A stretch of DNA of 64,000 bases, from the NCBI RefSeq assembly GCF_001311985.1, contig NZ_BBCJ01000017.1, positions 42,947-106,946 of the forward strand, in the 5' to 3' direction. Within the stretch, counting starts at the first letter, position 1, and every line of letters begins with the position of its first letter. Of the stretch, positions 8,673 to 18,572 are shown one piece after another. This DNA comes from Geotalea toluenoxydans JCM 15764. GTDB lineage: Bacteria; Desulfobacterota; Desulfuromonadia; Geobacterales; Geobacteraceae. The translations under genes and the position numbers were made by a program. Under the pieces are notes generated by a model. That model was given only the letters and a program-made list of their open reading frames with translations. It was not told where the DNA came from and did no database searches.

Positions 8673-10272
8673 TTAAAGCAGGTTCGGTATATCCAGGATG
8701 TAAACGATTTCTCCGTCCCCCAGAATGGCGCTGCCAAGCAGCCCTTTCAGCTTCAGCAGCGGCCTGCCCAGCGGTTTTATGAACAGCTCATGTTGTGTCA
8801 GAAATGAGTCCACAACGAGGCCGAGCTTTTTGCCCCTGATTTCGCAGGTGATGAGAGAGATGTCTCCCCCTGCCGTGGGCATGGGGGGGAGGCGTAAAAT
8901 GCGGTTAAGGCTGAGAAGGGGAATGGTTTCCCCCTCCAGGATGAAGACGCTCTGTTTCCCCTTTTTCAGGATCAGGTCCCTTTCCAGCTGACGGGTCTGC
9001 GTAATGGCGTTTACCGGCACTGCCACCTTCATCTGTCCGCAGCAGACAACCAGGGTCTGCATAATGGATATGCCGGCCGGGACACTCAGGTGAAACCTGC
9101 TTCCCTTACCCTGCTCCGTGTCGATCAGCAGTGTGCCCCCAAGTGCATGAACTGCCGATTTCACAGCATCCATGCCGACTCCGCGTCCGGAGACCTCGGT
9201 GACTTCCCCGGCTGTGGAAAAGCCGGGCAGGCAAGTGAGCATAAGGCATTGTGCTTCGACAAACCCGCTGCCTCTTCCCTGGTGATCAGCCCCTTTTCCA
9301 GAGCGGATGAAATGAGCTGGGCAGGCTCCATTCCCTTGCCGTCATCCTCGACTATGATCGAGACCCGGTCTTTCTCCCTGCGAACCGACAGGCGAATCTT
9401 CCCCTTTGCCGGCTTGCCGGCGGCCAGGCGTTCTCCCGGAAGTTCAATGCCGTGATCGACCCCATTGCGCAGGATATGGATCAGGGGGTCAGATAATGAT
9501 TCGAGGATTCCTCGATCCAGCTCCACTTCACTGCCGCTGATCTCAAGAGTGATTTCCTTGCCTGTTTTTTTTGCCAGATCACGGACAACTCTGGGGAAAC
9601 GGTCGCCGATCTGGAAAAAAGGAATAAGCCGGGCTTTCATGACTTGATCATGCAGGCTGCGTAGCAGTTTCCCCAGCTCAATGCAGGCATCATCCAGGTC
9701 GGGGTGTCTGAGGCGGCTGCTGACGGTGAAAATCCTGGATTTACTGGTTATTAGCTCCCCGGTAAGGTTGATCAGAGAATCGAGAAGTTCTGTCCTGACC
9801 CGGATGGTCGGTGAACCGTCTGCCTCTGGGGGAGAGTCGTTTGCTTTTGCCGTAGGCGCGGGGGACCGGTTTTTGTGGTTGGCGAAGGAGCATCGTTGCG
9901 GGGAAAGTTGACAATCCGGCGGATCAGGTCGTTGCTACTGCGGTTGGCGGTAACGTTCCGGTCAACATCGCCGATCATTGTTTCCAGCAGGTCTGCCCCT
10001 TCGAGAAACAGATCTGCGGCCAGGCTATCGAATACCAGAGCCCCCTTGCGCAACCGGTCCATGAGGTCTTCCAACTTGTGGGCCAGTTCAGAGATGTCAC
10101 CGTATCCCATGGATGCCGCCATTCCCTTTATGGAGTGGGCGGCGCGAAAAAGGGCGTCCAGGGTGCTGCGATCGCCGGGGTCACCTTCCAGAGAGAGTAT
10201 GTGATTGCCGATGGCTCTGAGATGTTCTCGCGATTCGGTAACAAAGAGCTCCCTGTAGTGGGACATGTCCAT
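8673..10272 (-). CDS. cheA: Chemotaxis histidine kinase CheA (two frameshifts)
   Basis: The repaired protein has an N-terminal HPt domain with phospho-acceptor His46 (AAHSIKGMAASMG), a dimerisation helix pair (LLDSLINLTGELITSK), an ATPase domain with N box HILRNGVDHGIE, G1 DDGKGM and G2 SGRGVGMD, and a C-terminal CheW-like domain. There is no clear CheY/CheB-binding P2 domain. Frame breaks lie in C/G runs near 9861 and 9265; one restored base at each joins the frames with normal CheA sequence. GGAG precedes ATG 10272. It is last in a CheR-MCP-CheW-CheA series lacking CheY and CheB, so output must use regulators elsewhere. Confidence 0.9.
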
Positions 10273-10312
10273 GAATCAGGCTCCCCCGCTTCGGTTGCCG
10301 CTATTTACCCCA

Positions 10313-10744
10313 TCAGCCATTGATGGTTGCCTCCAGTCTCTGCAACAGCTTGTCCAGGGCCAGAAGCCTGATTACCTGCGTACCGTCGGAAATAATCCAA
10401 TCGCTCAGTTCATCGTCTTCCTCTGCCGGCTTACGTTCCATTGTCTCTGTGGCCGCAATAGCCAGAACTCCATCCACCCGGATTGCAAGGCTGGCAAAGC
10501 GGTCTTCCAATACCAGTATCTTTCCGTCAAATTTGCGGCTGCCCTGGTTCAGCATGAGGGACAGGTCGACAACCGCCTTGATATTGCCATGTGAGTTCAT
10601 GGCGCCGATCAAATGAGCCGGTGCCCGGGGAATCGGGGATAATGGCGGGGGCTCGACAACTTCCGCCACCTGTTGAAGATCGATTGCGTAGGTGGAATCC
10701 ATGAGGGTGAAAAGAAGATAACGGCTGGTGTCTGACTCGCTCAT
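10313..10744 (-). CDS. cheW: CheW-like adaptor
   Basis: 143 residues forming a single CheW domain ([22 protein letters not shown], then the AVVDLS and [11 protein letters not shown] strands). CheW couples receptors to CheA in the signalling array. Its start codon overlaps the receptor's stop by four bases (ATGA), implying translational coupling with the MCP and a 1:1 functional link. An acidic stretch EEDDELSD near residues 108-115 is unusual for the family. Confidence 0.9.
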   Translation of the reverse strand: MSESDTSRYLLFTLMDSTYAIDLQQVAEVVEPPPLSPIPRAPAHLIGAMNSHGNIKAVVDLSLMLNQGSRKFDGKILVLEDRFASLAIRVDGVLAIAATETMERKPAEEDDELSDWIISDGTQVIRLLALDKLLQRLEATING

Positions 10745-12021
10745 GACTCCGGAGTTTCTCCACCGGGGGTGCGGAATTGTTCGACGACCTTGAGCAGCGC
10801 TTCGGCCAGCTTGGTCAGCTCAATGGTCGCCCGGACCATCTCCTGCATGGCGGACGATTGCTCTACTGTCGCTGCCGAGACTTCTTCCGTAGCCGCAGCG
10901 TTGTCTTCGGCAACTTTGGCAATCTCATCGATCATTCCCACCATCTTGCCGGCGCCTTCGGACTGCAGTTGTGAAAGTTCCGTGATGCTGCTGGTCTTGC
11001 GTTCGGTTTCCATGACGGTGTTGAGAATGTCCCGAAAAGATTCTGCCGTGGTATCGATATTTCTTTTACCAGCTTCAATATTTCTAGAGCTATCGGTAAT
11101 GGTCTCGTAGACTCTGCGGCTTTCTTCCTTGACCATGCTGATCAGTTCGATGATGTCGGCTGCCGATTTTCCGGTGCCGTCTGCAAGCTTGCGTACCTCA
11201 TCGGCGACGACGGCAAAACCTCTTCCGTATTCACCTGCTTTTGCTGCTTCTATGGAGGCATTCAGGGCGAGGAGATTGGTCTGGCGGGCGATTTCACCGA
11301 TAAAATCGGCAATTCTTCCCACCTGCAGCAGCTTGGCATTCAGGTCCATGAACTGGACGCCGACCCGTTCCACATCGTCGAAGAAGAGCTTGACGCGCAT
11401 CAGGGAGTCCTTGGCCAGGTCTCCCCCCCGATGGGCGGTTAAACTGGTTTCCCTGGCGGCTCTTGAAGCCTCGTTTGCCCTTCTGGAAATCATCTCCATT
11501 GAGGCAGCCATTTCATGGATGACCTTGGAACTCCTGGTGACCATCTCTGCCTGGGTTTCAGCCCCCCTGGAGATCTGCTCCACAGCCTGTGCCACTTCCT
11601 CTGTGGAAGCGTTTATTTCCAGGGCGTTTGAAGAGATTGTCCGGGACGAGAGAGAGACCCGTTCAGAGGTTTCCCTGATGTGCTTGACCAACTGGCGCAG
11701 GTTCTGCACCATCAGGTTGATGGAATCGGAAATGTCGTGGGTCTCGTCCTTGAAATAGGCATCCTTGAGTTTGATCTCCCTGGTCAGGTCGCCTCTGCTT
11801 ATGTCTTCCGTCGCCGCAGTAAGAAGGGAGAAATTCTTGGTAAAGCTCTTGGAAAAGAACCAGCCGAGAATCAGGCCGATGGTAACGGCAACGGCATAGG
11901 TGAGGATATTGGTGCCTTCCGGCGAATACCCCACATGTTTGACAAGACCGGGGGTGAAGGCGACAGTGGCGACAACCAGTATGAAACCGAGGATGAATTT
12001 GTAACCTATGGCAATACGCAT
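10741..12021 (-). CDS. Methyl-accepting chemotaxis protein without a sensor domain
   Basis: The 426-residue receptor has two membrane helices (about residues 7-27 and 38-58) joined by only about ten periplasmic residues, then a HAMP-like linker and a long cytoplasmic coiled coil with the CheA/CheW contact tip ([20 protein letters not shown]). With essentially no periplasmic ligand domain it may sense membrane state, redox or a cytoplasmic signal through a partner. Overlap with cheW marks it as the receptor of this cluster. The frame is intact. Confidence 0.9.
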   Translation of the reverse strand: MRIAIGYKFILGFILVVATVAFTPGLVKHVGYSPEGTNILTYAVAVTIGLILGWFFSKSFTKNFSLLTAATEDISRGDLTREIKLKDAYFKDETHDISDSINLMVQNLRQLVKHIRETSERVSLSSRTISSNALEINASTEEVAQAVEQISRGAETQAEMVTRSSKVIHEMAASMEMISRRANEASRAARETSLTAHRGGDLAKDSLMRVKLFFDDVERVGVQFMDLNAKLLQVGRIADFIGEIARQTNLLALNASIEAAKAGEYGRGFAVVADEVRKLADGTGKSAADIIELISMVKEESRRVYETITDSSRNIEAGKRNIDTTAESFRDILNTVMETERKTSSITELSQLQSEGAGKMVGMIDEIAKVAEDNAAATEEVSAATVEQSSAMQEMVRATIELTKLAEALLKVVEQFRTPGGETPES

Positions 12022-12065
12022 GGAACTCTCCCTGAAGGATCTGGACCTGCTTCAGAACCTGATAC

Positions 12066-13007
12066 TCAAACGGCCCGATAAATGCGTTCTATGGGGCAAA
12101 CCGTATTGAAAAGCTCCCGTGAAGCCGAAAAGGGTCTCCGACTTACCGAGCACGAGAAATCCCCCTTGTTCCAGCACGGTGGCAAAGCCTGCATGATCTT
12201 CTGCTGCTGTGAACGTTCGAAATAGATGAGTACATTCCGGCAGAGGATCAGATCGCTCACCGGGTAGCTGCTTGTGTCGAAGAGATCGCTCTGCCGGAAT
12301 GTGACCATTTCCTTTATTTCAGGCAGCAGATGGTACTTCGAACCCACTTGCGTGAAGTAGCGTGTCTTTACCGGGTCAGGAACCTCCGCCATTCTATCCT
12401 CTCCATAAACTCCTGCCCGAGCTGCCTGGAGGGTGTCGGCATCCACATCGGTAGCCAGGATGGATACGTTCAGGTCCTGCAGATCTTCCTGGAAATGCTC
12501 CTTGAGGATGATGGCCAGACTGTACGGCTCTTCACCACTGGCGCAGCCGACGCTCCACAGCCTGAGTTCCCGTTGCTCCCGGTTTTTGCACTGCTGAATC
12601 AATTGGGGGATGATCTCTTCTTTTACTTTGCGGAAGGTGAGGGGATTTCTGAAAAACTGGCTGACATGGATGGTAAGAACCTTGTACAGGAGCTCCAGTT
12701 CCACCTCGCTGCCCAAGAGGAGCTCGCAGTAGTCTTCGGCCGTTTTGCAGTGAGTCGCCCTGACCCTGATGCCGATGCGCCGCTTTATGCACTTGTCTTT
12801 ATAACAATCGAGGTTGAATCCTTTCAGACTCTTGAGGACTTTGCCTATGGTGCCGAATGATTCAGGTGAGATATCAAGGGGGGTATCTTCCGCCAGATTT
12901 ATATCCTCATTTGGGTTAGCATCAGGTTTGACGAGGCCCGTCCCGTTAAACAGGCTGAAGGCAATGTCAATACCTGTCCAGTTCCCGGCACAGTGCATTG
13001 AATGCAT
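12066..13007 (-). CDS. cheR: CheR-type MCP methyltransferase (C-terminus frameshifted)
   Basis: A CheR N-terminal helical domain (about residues 50-110) is followed by the SAM-binding methyltransferase domain (WSVGCASGEEPYSLA; later DLILCRNVLIYF). It should methylate glutamates of the neighbouring receptor. Near 12185 one lost base shifts the frame, hiding ATVLEQGGFLVLGKSETLFG, and a compensating change around 12130-12145 restores the ending FNTVCPIERIYRAV, so the printed C-terminus between these points is out of frame. The start overlaps the PilZ gene by about 40 bases; two ATGs (13007, 12998) are possible. The roughly 50-residue N-terminal extension has no known match. Confidence 0.85.
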   Translation of the reverse strand: MHSMHCAGNWTGIDIAFSLFNGTGLVKPDANPNEDINLAEDTPLDISPESFGTIGKVLKSLKGFNLDCYKDKCIKRRIGIRVRATHCKTAEDYCELLLGSEVELELLYKVLTIHVSQFFRNPLTFRKVKEEIIPQLIQQCKNREQRELRLWSVGCASGEEPYSLAIILKEHFQEDLQDLNVSILATDVDADTLQAARAGVYGEDRMAEVPDPVKTRYFTQVGSKYHLLPEIKEMVTFRQSDLFDTSSYPVSDLILCRNVLIYFERSQQQKIMQALPPCWNKGDFSCSVSRRPFSASRELFNTVCPIERIYRAV

Positions 13008-13305
13008 CTTCTCCGTCTAATATCCTGATTATCCTGACGCCCATGCCGCTCTTCTTCACCAGTCGCAGCATGTTTGCCGGTACCTTCTTTGCCCACATGA
13101 CGCGGGCTTCCATCCTGACAAGGGTCGTCTCGTCGATGGCCAGATCAACTCTTACGTCGCATCCCGGCGAAGCGACGTTTGCTGTTTTGATGAAAAGGCC
13201 GTGATGGGAGATATCTTCAGTAAAGGCAATGCGGTCGGCCTGGAGCAGCCCGAATTTAACCGACAGCCTTTTTCGCAGCCTTTTTATCCTTCGCTTGTCA
13301 GCCAT
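12967..13305 (-). CDS. PilZ-domain c-di-GMP receptor protein
   Basis: A 112-residue single PilZ domain: an arginine-rich N-terminus (RRIKRLRKRLSVKF) matching the RxxxR motif and EDISHHGLFIKT matching (D/N)xSxxG. These two elements wrap the c-di-GMP dimer. The gene overlaps the start of cheR, so c-di-GMP and receptor methylation are likely produced together. A direct influence on the chemosensory array is an inference from the overlap. Confidence 0.88.
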   Translation of the reverse strand: MADKRRIKRLRKRLSVKFGLLQADRIAFTEDISHHGLFIKTANVASPGCDVRVDLAIDETTLVRMEARVMWAKKVPANMLRLVKKSGMGVRIIRILDGEDAFNALCRELDRY

Positions 13306-13556
13306 CGGTCGTTATCCCAAGGTGCAATAAGTGCCGACAGATTAACACAATTTTTCCATATCTCACAGCTAAAACTGGTTCGGTAACGTTTCACCCGAAC
13401 CGACTCAGGCCGGGTATCAGCTGAGTAACCGGTGGCGGCAAAAGGGGAGGATTGGTGGCCAGATAGGCAACTGGGGGTATTCTTTTAGAAGGATGGAAAG
13501 GGCAACGTTATTTTGAGTGGAAATTTCCCCTTTGACACGGCAGCGGTAAGAAGCCA

Positions 13557-14278
13557 TCACTCCTGGTGTTGCAGCAGGTTCTTTACGCTGTCCACCCGGA
13601 ATACATACCAGGCATCGGCTTCTGCCATCCGTCGTTCCGTTTCGTTGGTCACCAGCCCTTCCAGGGTTACCGCATAATCGCGGCAACGGACACGTATTTG
13701 GGTCGCATTGACGAAAGGATCCTTTTCCAGGGCCAGGCGGATCCCATCGATGACCTCGTCGTCGTTGTCTTCTTCCGGCGGGCTTATCTCAAGCCCGTTG
13801 ATGACATCTCTGCTGCCGGGAACCCACCACGCCAGAACGCCGGCCATCCGTTTCTGGGAAAGGCTTGCCACCTGGCCGTTAAGGGTTACCACCCCCTTGT
13901 CAACCGCCACTTCAATTGCACCCGACGCGGCTAACGGCTCTCTTACCGACTCCATCTGCCCTTTTACCAAGGCGCGAAGTGCATATGGTTCCAGAAGATT
14001 TTCAGCGACAATGGCATTGCAGACGTGGTCCTTATCTCGCCATCTTCCATACGTTCGGCAGGCATGACATGGAGCCGGTCGATGATCGCCGAAACTCCGG
14101 GGACCTTGCCCGCTGCTTCGAGGGCGATCTTCTTTGCTGCCAGGGTTTCTGTTTCCCCGGTCAGCGTTACCTCTCCGTTGCTGTAATCGACTCTGATCGG
14201 GCTTGCATGGAGGTTTATCAGCGGTTCCCGTTCAAATGCCGCCATTACCTCTCTGGTAACGTCATCTCTGTTTTTCAT
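13557..14278 (-). CDS. BON-domain protein, three repeats (frameshifted)
   Basis: Three BON units (about 60-70 residues each, with VTLTGET, VVTLNGQVASL and YAVTLEGLVTN strands) fill the repaired protein of about 240 residues. No signal peptide is visible, so unlike OsmY it may be cytoplasmic. A lost G near 14030 (AAGGACC to AAGGGACC) joins the two frames, giving EIRDHVCNAIVAENLLEP. BON domains bind phospholipids or act in stress survival; the partner is unknown. The roughly 250 bases after it (13306-13556) hold no recognisable gene. Confidence 0.8.
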
Positions 14279-14452
14279 GGGTCCCCCCGGTTAAAATAGT
14301 CAATGTAAGTAAATTTTAACTCAAAAATTGCCGCGGTCATCTGTCCGGGTAAAAAAGGGGGGAGCGAAGGGGCGTTTTGGTGAATTGGAAAGGGCGAAAC
14401 AGGAAAGGCGGCCTCTGCAAGCCGCCTATCCTCGATCCGCTTTAAAATGGGG

Positions 14453-14890
14453 TCAGTTCATTTGCTCAAGTTCGTGTTCGGCAAGTTGGGCTATCTCCAG
14501 GTAAATGGCGATCATCACGCCGATGTCGCACCATTTCCTGGCGATGGTGCGGATCAACGACCAGCCATTCACTAAAGTACCGGCAAAAAGGAAGATGCCC
14601 ACGGTCCGGTCCTCTTCAAAGCCCATCAGAATGACGGCATAGACGGCGATGGTGACCATTGACGCAAGCCAGGCAAGTTCCGGTCCTTTGAACGGATTTG
14701 ACATGACCCGAAGAAAGTCGATGTAGTAATTGCTCAGTCCGCGGACCTTTTGCAAGAATTCGTTGACACCTTCTTTTCCCTGTTTCAGATAGGCATAGGA
14801 AAGAAACCTTTCGGTGGCACGCTTTCTTCCGGCGGTCATCCGCTCATGGACGTACTTTTCGATTGCCTCGTCGATTATTTCCGTGTTCAT
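14453..14890 (-). CDS. Membrane protein of unknown function
   Basis: A 145-residue protein: an N-terminal charged helical region (EKYVHERMTAGRKRATERFLSYAYLKQGKEG), then two hydrophobic helices (LAWLASMVTIAVYAVILMG and TVGIFLFAGTLVNGWSLI) and an acidic tail. I choose ATG 14890, eight bases after GAGG; a GTG three codons upstream is less likely. No family recognised. A hairpin AGGCGGC...GCCGCCT at 14408-14429 follows and may end transcription. Confidence 0.7.
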   Translation of the reverse strand: MNTEIIDEAIEKYVHERMTAGRKRATERFLSYAYLKQGKEGVNEFLQKVRGLSNYYIDFLRVMSNPFKGPELAWLASMVTIAVYAVILMGFEEDRTVGIFLFAGTLVNGWSLIRTIARKWCDIGVMIAIYLEIAQLAEHELEQMN

Positions 14891-15210
14891 GACTGTCACC
14901 TCACTTCTGTTGCAGTGCTCTCAGCGATGGAAAATCATACATTATTCGTGCCGATCTCGCGCCGGGGAAATCTGCTGTCCATATTCGCCAATTATATCAG
15001 GTCATAACCCGTATTTCAGCAGACAATGCTTTTTTCAGGGGGGAATGTGGCATTTTTGCAACTATGAAAACATGTGGGTCAAAAATTCGCAAAACTAGGA
15101 GTCTGTCGGACGTAGGGGAGGGTGGAGCAAAACAGGAAAGAGGGAAGTTTTCAGGACGGGGATAGGTTGGCGGGAACAGGCTCGGCTCTGCAGCCTGTTC
15201 CCGCTGCTGG
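14891..15210. other. 320-base gene-free stretch
   Basis: No supported gene. It contains a loose inverted repeat (TTTTTGCAAC near 15055 and TTCGCAAAA near 15090) that could form a weak terminator for the aminotransferase gene, plus non-coding sequence upstream of the membrane protein gene. Confidence 0.5.
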
Positions 15211-16514
15211 TCAGGACTTGAGATATTGACCGATTTTTTCCGCCAGCGTCTGGTAAATACGCTCGCATTCCTTGTCGTCCTTTTCCAGGAGCGTGACCCT
15301 GAACCCCTGCAGGTCGGTATTGAAGGATGAAAGCGGAACGATACAGATGCCGGTATGGGCCAGGATGTAGTAGACAAAGCGCTTGTCCGGCGAGACGCCG
15401 GGGGCGTTGACCAAGCCTTCCACCAGTTCCCTTACCTCGACGTTGTCGATGGGCAGGCTCTGCCGGTTGGTAAGCAGGCCTTTTTCGAAGGCAACCGCCA
15501 TGTAAAAGGCGCCGTTGGTGCGGTTCACCACCAGTCCCGGCACATCCTTGAGAAAATTGTAGGTAATGTTGCTCATGCGCTCATAGCGGGTGATGCGCTC
15601 TGCAAGGTAGTTGCCGTATTCCGGGTGGGACATGATGGCCGGAATGGTCTTTTGGGGCAGCGTCGTTGAACAGACCTCATTCATCTTGGTGCTGAGGATG
15701 GAGTTGATGTATTTTTTGAAGCGCTCGTCCTTTTGGCCGTTGTAAACCTCAATCCAGCCGCAGCGGGAGCCCGGCCAGGGCAGCTCCTTGGAGATCCCTT
15801 TCATGGCAATGGCTGGCACATCGCCGATGACATCGGAGATGGGAACCGTTTTCTCGTTGTTGTAGACGATGTTGTTATAGACTTCATCGGCAATAATAAA
15901 GAGGTCGTATTCCTTGGCTATGGCGACAATCTGGCGCAGGGTCTCCACCGGGTAGACCATGCCGGTCGGATTGTCCGGGTTGATGAGCATGATGCCGGAG
16001 ATCTGCGGGTTATATTTTACATGGTTGCGCAGGTCGTCAAGGTCGGGGAACCAGTTGTTCTCGGGCCTGAGTTGGTAGCAGACAGGAGCAGCCAGGGCGT
16101 GGGCCGCCTCCCCAAGGGTATGGGTGGTGTAGGTGGGGGAGGGCATCAGCACTCTCGTCTCATGGCGGAGATTGCCATAAACCTTGGCGATGGCGTCTCC
16201 CAGGCCATTGAAGAAGATGATGTCGTCCGGTGTTATCTGGGCTCCACCCCGCTTGTTGGTAAGGCCACAGATGAATTCCCGTGTTTCCAGGACGCCCCTG
16301 GTGTGGCAATAGCATAGGTATCATCATTCATTGCTTCTTTGGCGACAATTTCCTTCATCCAGGTGGGGATAATCTCACCCTTGACGATCGGGTCGCCGAT
16401 ATTTTCCCAGTTGATCTTGACGCCATGTTTCTGCAGCTTTTCCGCCACATTGACGATGTTCCTGATCTCGTAGGTCAGTTCTCCAGCTCCGGGGGTGACA
16501 ATATCGTTTCTCAT
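15211..16514 (-). CDS. Class I PLP-dependent aminotransferase (alanine/aspartate type; frameshifted)
   Basis: The repaired 430-odd-residue protein shows the fold type I aminotransferase motifs NPDNPTG, DEVYNN and the PLP lysine in MKGISKELPWPGSRCGW. Size and the GYCHTRGVLETREF start of the large domain fit the alanine transaminase/AspC-like group. One C lost near 16312 (plus strand) explains the break. The ribosome site GAGG lies seven bases before ATG 16514. The gene is preceded by its own promoter, a structured leader RNA and a terminator-like hairpin 50 bases upstream, suggesting control by attenuation or a ligand-binding RNA. Substrate preference cannot be fixed from sequence. Confidence 0.88.
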
Positions 16515-16564
16515 CCGCTTACCTCGCTCCTAAGAATTTTAAAATTCCGGCCAATCCCAAATGA

Positions 16565-16595
16565 TAAAAAGGGCCGTGGGGGGAAACCCACGGCC
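16565..16595 (-). terminator. Terminator/attenuator in the aminotransferase leader
   Basis: On the minus strand GGCCGTGGG-TTTCCC-CCCACGGCC forms a nine-pair GC-rich stem followed directly by CTTTTTAT. It lies between the leader RNA and the aminotransferase start (16514), the position of an intrinsic attenuator. Confidence 0.85.
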
Positions 16596-16622
16596 TTTAA
16601 AATAAGTAAATGTTCAACGCAC

Positions 16623-16719
16623 ACTTACAGGGCAGCGGGTAGACCTGCGGCGTTAAGCGCCGCTGCGCTGATAGCTCGTGCATCCCTGTAAGTATCGAAA
16701 GATAGCTCTTTGTTCATAA
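16623..16719 (-). ncRNA. Structured leader RNA of unknown class
   Basis: Read on the minus strand, three nested helices can form: P1 ACTTACAGGG/CCCTGTAAGT (ten pairs), P2 CAGCG/CGCTG and P3 GCGGCG/CGCCGC with a five-base loop. P2 follows P1 directly on the 3' side and is separated by a 13-base bulge on the 5' side; a nine-base bulge lies between P3 and P2. The word GAGCTATC occurs twice, before P1 and in the first bulge. A promoter lies upstream and an intrinsic terminator downstream, so it could be a riboswitch, an attenuator or a small RNA. It does not match any riboswitch consensus I can recall. Confidence 0.6.
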
Positions 16720-16725
16720 GTGAAC

Positions 16726-16754
16726 CAAATAACACAGACCAGGTATCCAGTCAA
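16726..16754 (-). promoter_or_regulatory. Sigma-70 promoter for the leader RNA/aminotransferase
   Basis: Minus-strand TTGACT, 17-base spacer, TATTTG, with transcription expected to start near 16719. The -35 box overlaps the stop codon of the upstream SH3 gene. Confidence 0.55.
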
Positions 16755-17370
16755 TGTTTTTGTGGGTCGAATTTTTCATCGATGGATATGGTAAAACGTC
16801 CGTCATTATCGCGCCAGCGCAGCCATCCGTATGCGGTAAGGTCAACCAGAACCAGTGCCCAGTCTTCCCTGACATCGATGATGCGCAGATTCTTCTGCCT
16901 GGAGAGAACCTCCAGTTGCGGCGCAGTTGCAGAGGGATCGTGGCGAAGCAGGTAGAATTCTTTTTTCAGCCCGGGCAAAAGTTTTGCGCCCGCCCTTTGA
17001 GAAAATGGTTCCAGGTGACGTACTCCCAGGCCCTGGAGCTTTCCAGCCACCCTTCGCGTCCTGCGTCGTCATAGACGATGTGCAGCCAATTTCCCTTTTT
17101 ACCAGTCACGGCAGCGGAGTATTCGCCGGTCCGGCCCTGAATGACAGGGGTAAGGGATGGAAGATCACTTCTTTCCAGGTCTGTTATTCTCTCAACGCCA
17201 GGCTCTCCATATATGGGGAGGGTACAGCATGGCTCGCTGCTCCGGGAAGGGAAAGGACGGATTACCAGAAGCCCTTCGCCGCTGAACGGCCGCGGGGGGG
17301 CGATGGCGGCGAGAGCGGTCTGGACAGAGAGACCGAAGCAGATGGTTATGAGAATGATGCGCAGTATCAT
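16751..17370 (-). CDS. Secreted SH3-like (bacterial SH3b) domain protein (frameshifted)
   Basis: A signal peptide (ILITICFGLSVQTALA) is followed by a region with the SH3b pattern: conserved GEYSAAVTGKKGNWLHIVYDDAGREGWLE and a second unit LRIIDVREDWALVLVDLTAYGWLRW. Such domains bind peptidoglycan or peptides in the periplasm. A frame change near 16980 joins the two segments (HFLKGRA to AKLLPGLKKEF). It is the last gene of a three-gene set with the WbuC-like cupin and glyoxalase-fold genes. Function unknown. Confidence 0.7.
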
Positions 17371-17372
17371 CG

Positions 17373-17839
17373 TTAGGAGAGGAGCGCCTTCAGCTCGGCA
17401 AGATAGTTTTCCGCCGGGGAAGTCCCGTCTTCCGGAGCCCAGGGGGCTTTTTCCCCTTCGGCCAGGGGCTGGTATGGCCCCGCTTTGGCTTCAAAGAAAA
17501 TAGTCCCTGGTTCAAGGCTCACTGCCGTATGAAAAACACCGTGGGGATATCGGCAATGATCGTTCCGGTTGCCGTGTCGAGAATGGTAGTCTGCAACACT
17601 TTTCCGGCATTATCGAAGGTTAAGATGCCCAGTTTCCCCCTGAGGATGACGAAGGACTCATCCTTGACCGGGTCAAGATGGCGATGGGGACGGATGTAAG
17701 AATCGGGCTCGATGGCATTGAGCAGCCGGTGGCAGCAGAAATCGTCCGTCGGATGCAGGTTGTAGTTCTTTCTGAGCCTCGGGTTTGCCTGGGCTTCATG
17801 GGTCAGGCCGTCCAGCAAGTTTTTATCGATGATTTTCAC
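17373..17839 (-). CDS. WbuC-family cupin metalloprotein (frameshifted)
   Basis: The cupin core is visible: NAIEPDSYIRPHRHLDPVKDESFVILRG, with PHRH as first metal motif, and GVFHTAVSLEPGTIFFEAKAGPY as second. The protein ends WAPEDGTSPAENYLAELKALL. This matches the WbuC family, often found in polysaccharide gene clusters but without a settled reaction. One C lost in CCCC near 17543 (giving IADIPHGVFHT) breaks the frame; the repaired stop is at 17373. The start is GTG 17839 with only a weak AAGGG site, four bases from the upstream gene, suggesting coupling. Confidence 0.8.
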
Positions 17840-17843
17840 AGTA

Positions 17844-18197
17844 TTACCCTTCGACCAGGGCGAACTGGTTGCCGTCAGGGTCTGTAACCACCGCCATCTT
17901 ACCCCATGGCGTCCGCTCCAGCGGCTCGGCAAACTGGACGCCCGCGGCAGTAAGCTCCTTGCACAGCGCCTCGATATCCGAAACGGTAAGGGTAATGCCT
18001 GTATGCCGCCCTGCCAGTGGCTTCGCTGCATCGTGCATGGCCAGCGCCACGCCCAGGGTAGGTCCGCCGCCGGGAAAAAACTCCATCATGGTCGGCGACT
18101 CCTGCACCAGGGGCAGCTTGAGCTGATCCTTATAGAACTGCTTGGCCTTTTCCAGGTCGAGAACAAAGACCACCATATTTTTCATCTTGATCGACAT
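17844..18197 (-). CDS. VOC/glyoxalase-fold protein
   Basis: 117 residues with the two beta-alpha-beta3 modules of the vicinal oxygen chelate fold (MVVFVLDLEKAKQFYKDQL; then GITLTVSDIEALCKELTAAGV, WGKMAVVTDPDGNQFALVEG). Family members are metal-dependent isomerases, dioxygenases or resistance proteins. I start at ATG 18197 (AGGACAGG upstream); the longer ORF lacks support. It heads the cupin-SH3 series. The substrate is unknown. Confidence 0.85.
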   Translation of the reverse strand: MSIKMKNMVVFVLDLEKAKQFYKDQLKLPLVQESPTMMEFFPGGGPTLGVALAMHDAAKPLAGRHTGITLTVSDIEALCKELTAAGVQFAEPLERTPWGKMAVVTDPDGNQFALVEG

Positions 18198-18263
18198 TGT
18201 TACCTGTCCTTTTCCCGTAAATTGAAGGCATAAAATAGCAGAGCTGCTTATGGCTGGCAAGGG

Positions 18264-18422
18264 TCATTTGCCGTGTAGGGCTCCAAGCAGCTCTTCGATA
18301 AAGAGGTCGATATATTCCTGGCTGATGGCGCTGGAATGGGGGGTGATCAATATGTCCGGTTCATGCCACAGGAGGGAATCGGTCGCCAGCGGCTCGACTG
18401 CAAAGACATCCAGACCCGCACC
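18264..18422 (-). pseudogene. 3' remnant of a D-2-hydroxyacid dehydrogenase
   Basis: Minus-strand translation gives GAGLDVFAVEPLATDSLLW and then ILITPHSSAISQEYIDLFIEELLGALHGK before a TGA at 18264-18266. GAGLDVFxxEP and the TPH motif with the catalytic histidine are the hallmark C-terminal segment of NAD-dependent D-isomer 2-hydroxyacid dehydrogenases. Upstream of 18423 the homology stops abruptly and there is no start codon, so this is a truncated end left when the island inserted. Confidence 0.75.
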
Positions 18423-18572
18423 ATGTATGTTCATGGTGGTTTCCGTGTTTTTAAAGTTCGGGGTTATTCAAGTTTTTCATTGTTGCGACTATTGGGGGTT
18501 GGATAACTCAATAAGGCTGGGGGCGAAGCAGAAAGAAGCCCTATGTATTCCAGGCAGGAGCATAAACTAAAT

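Noticed and set aside
8673..10272. Treating split genes such as cheA, cydAB, RND and cbiM as pseudogenes
   Set aside because: Each break is explained by one base in a homopolymer, and the restored proteins are complete with conserved catalytic residues.
16623..16719. Leader RNA as 6S RNA, tRNA or c-di-GMP/glycine/SAM riboswitch
   Set aside because: The helix lengths and loop sequences do not fit the consensus elements of these classes as I know them.
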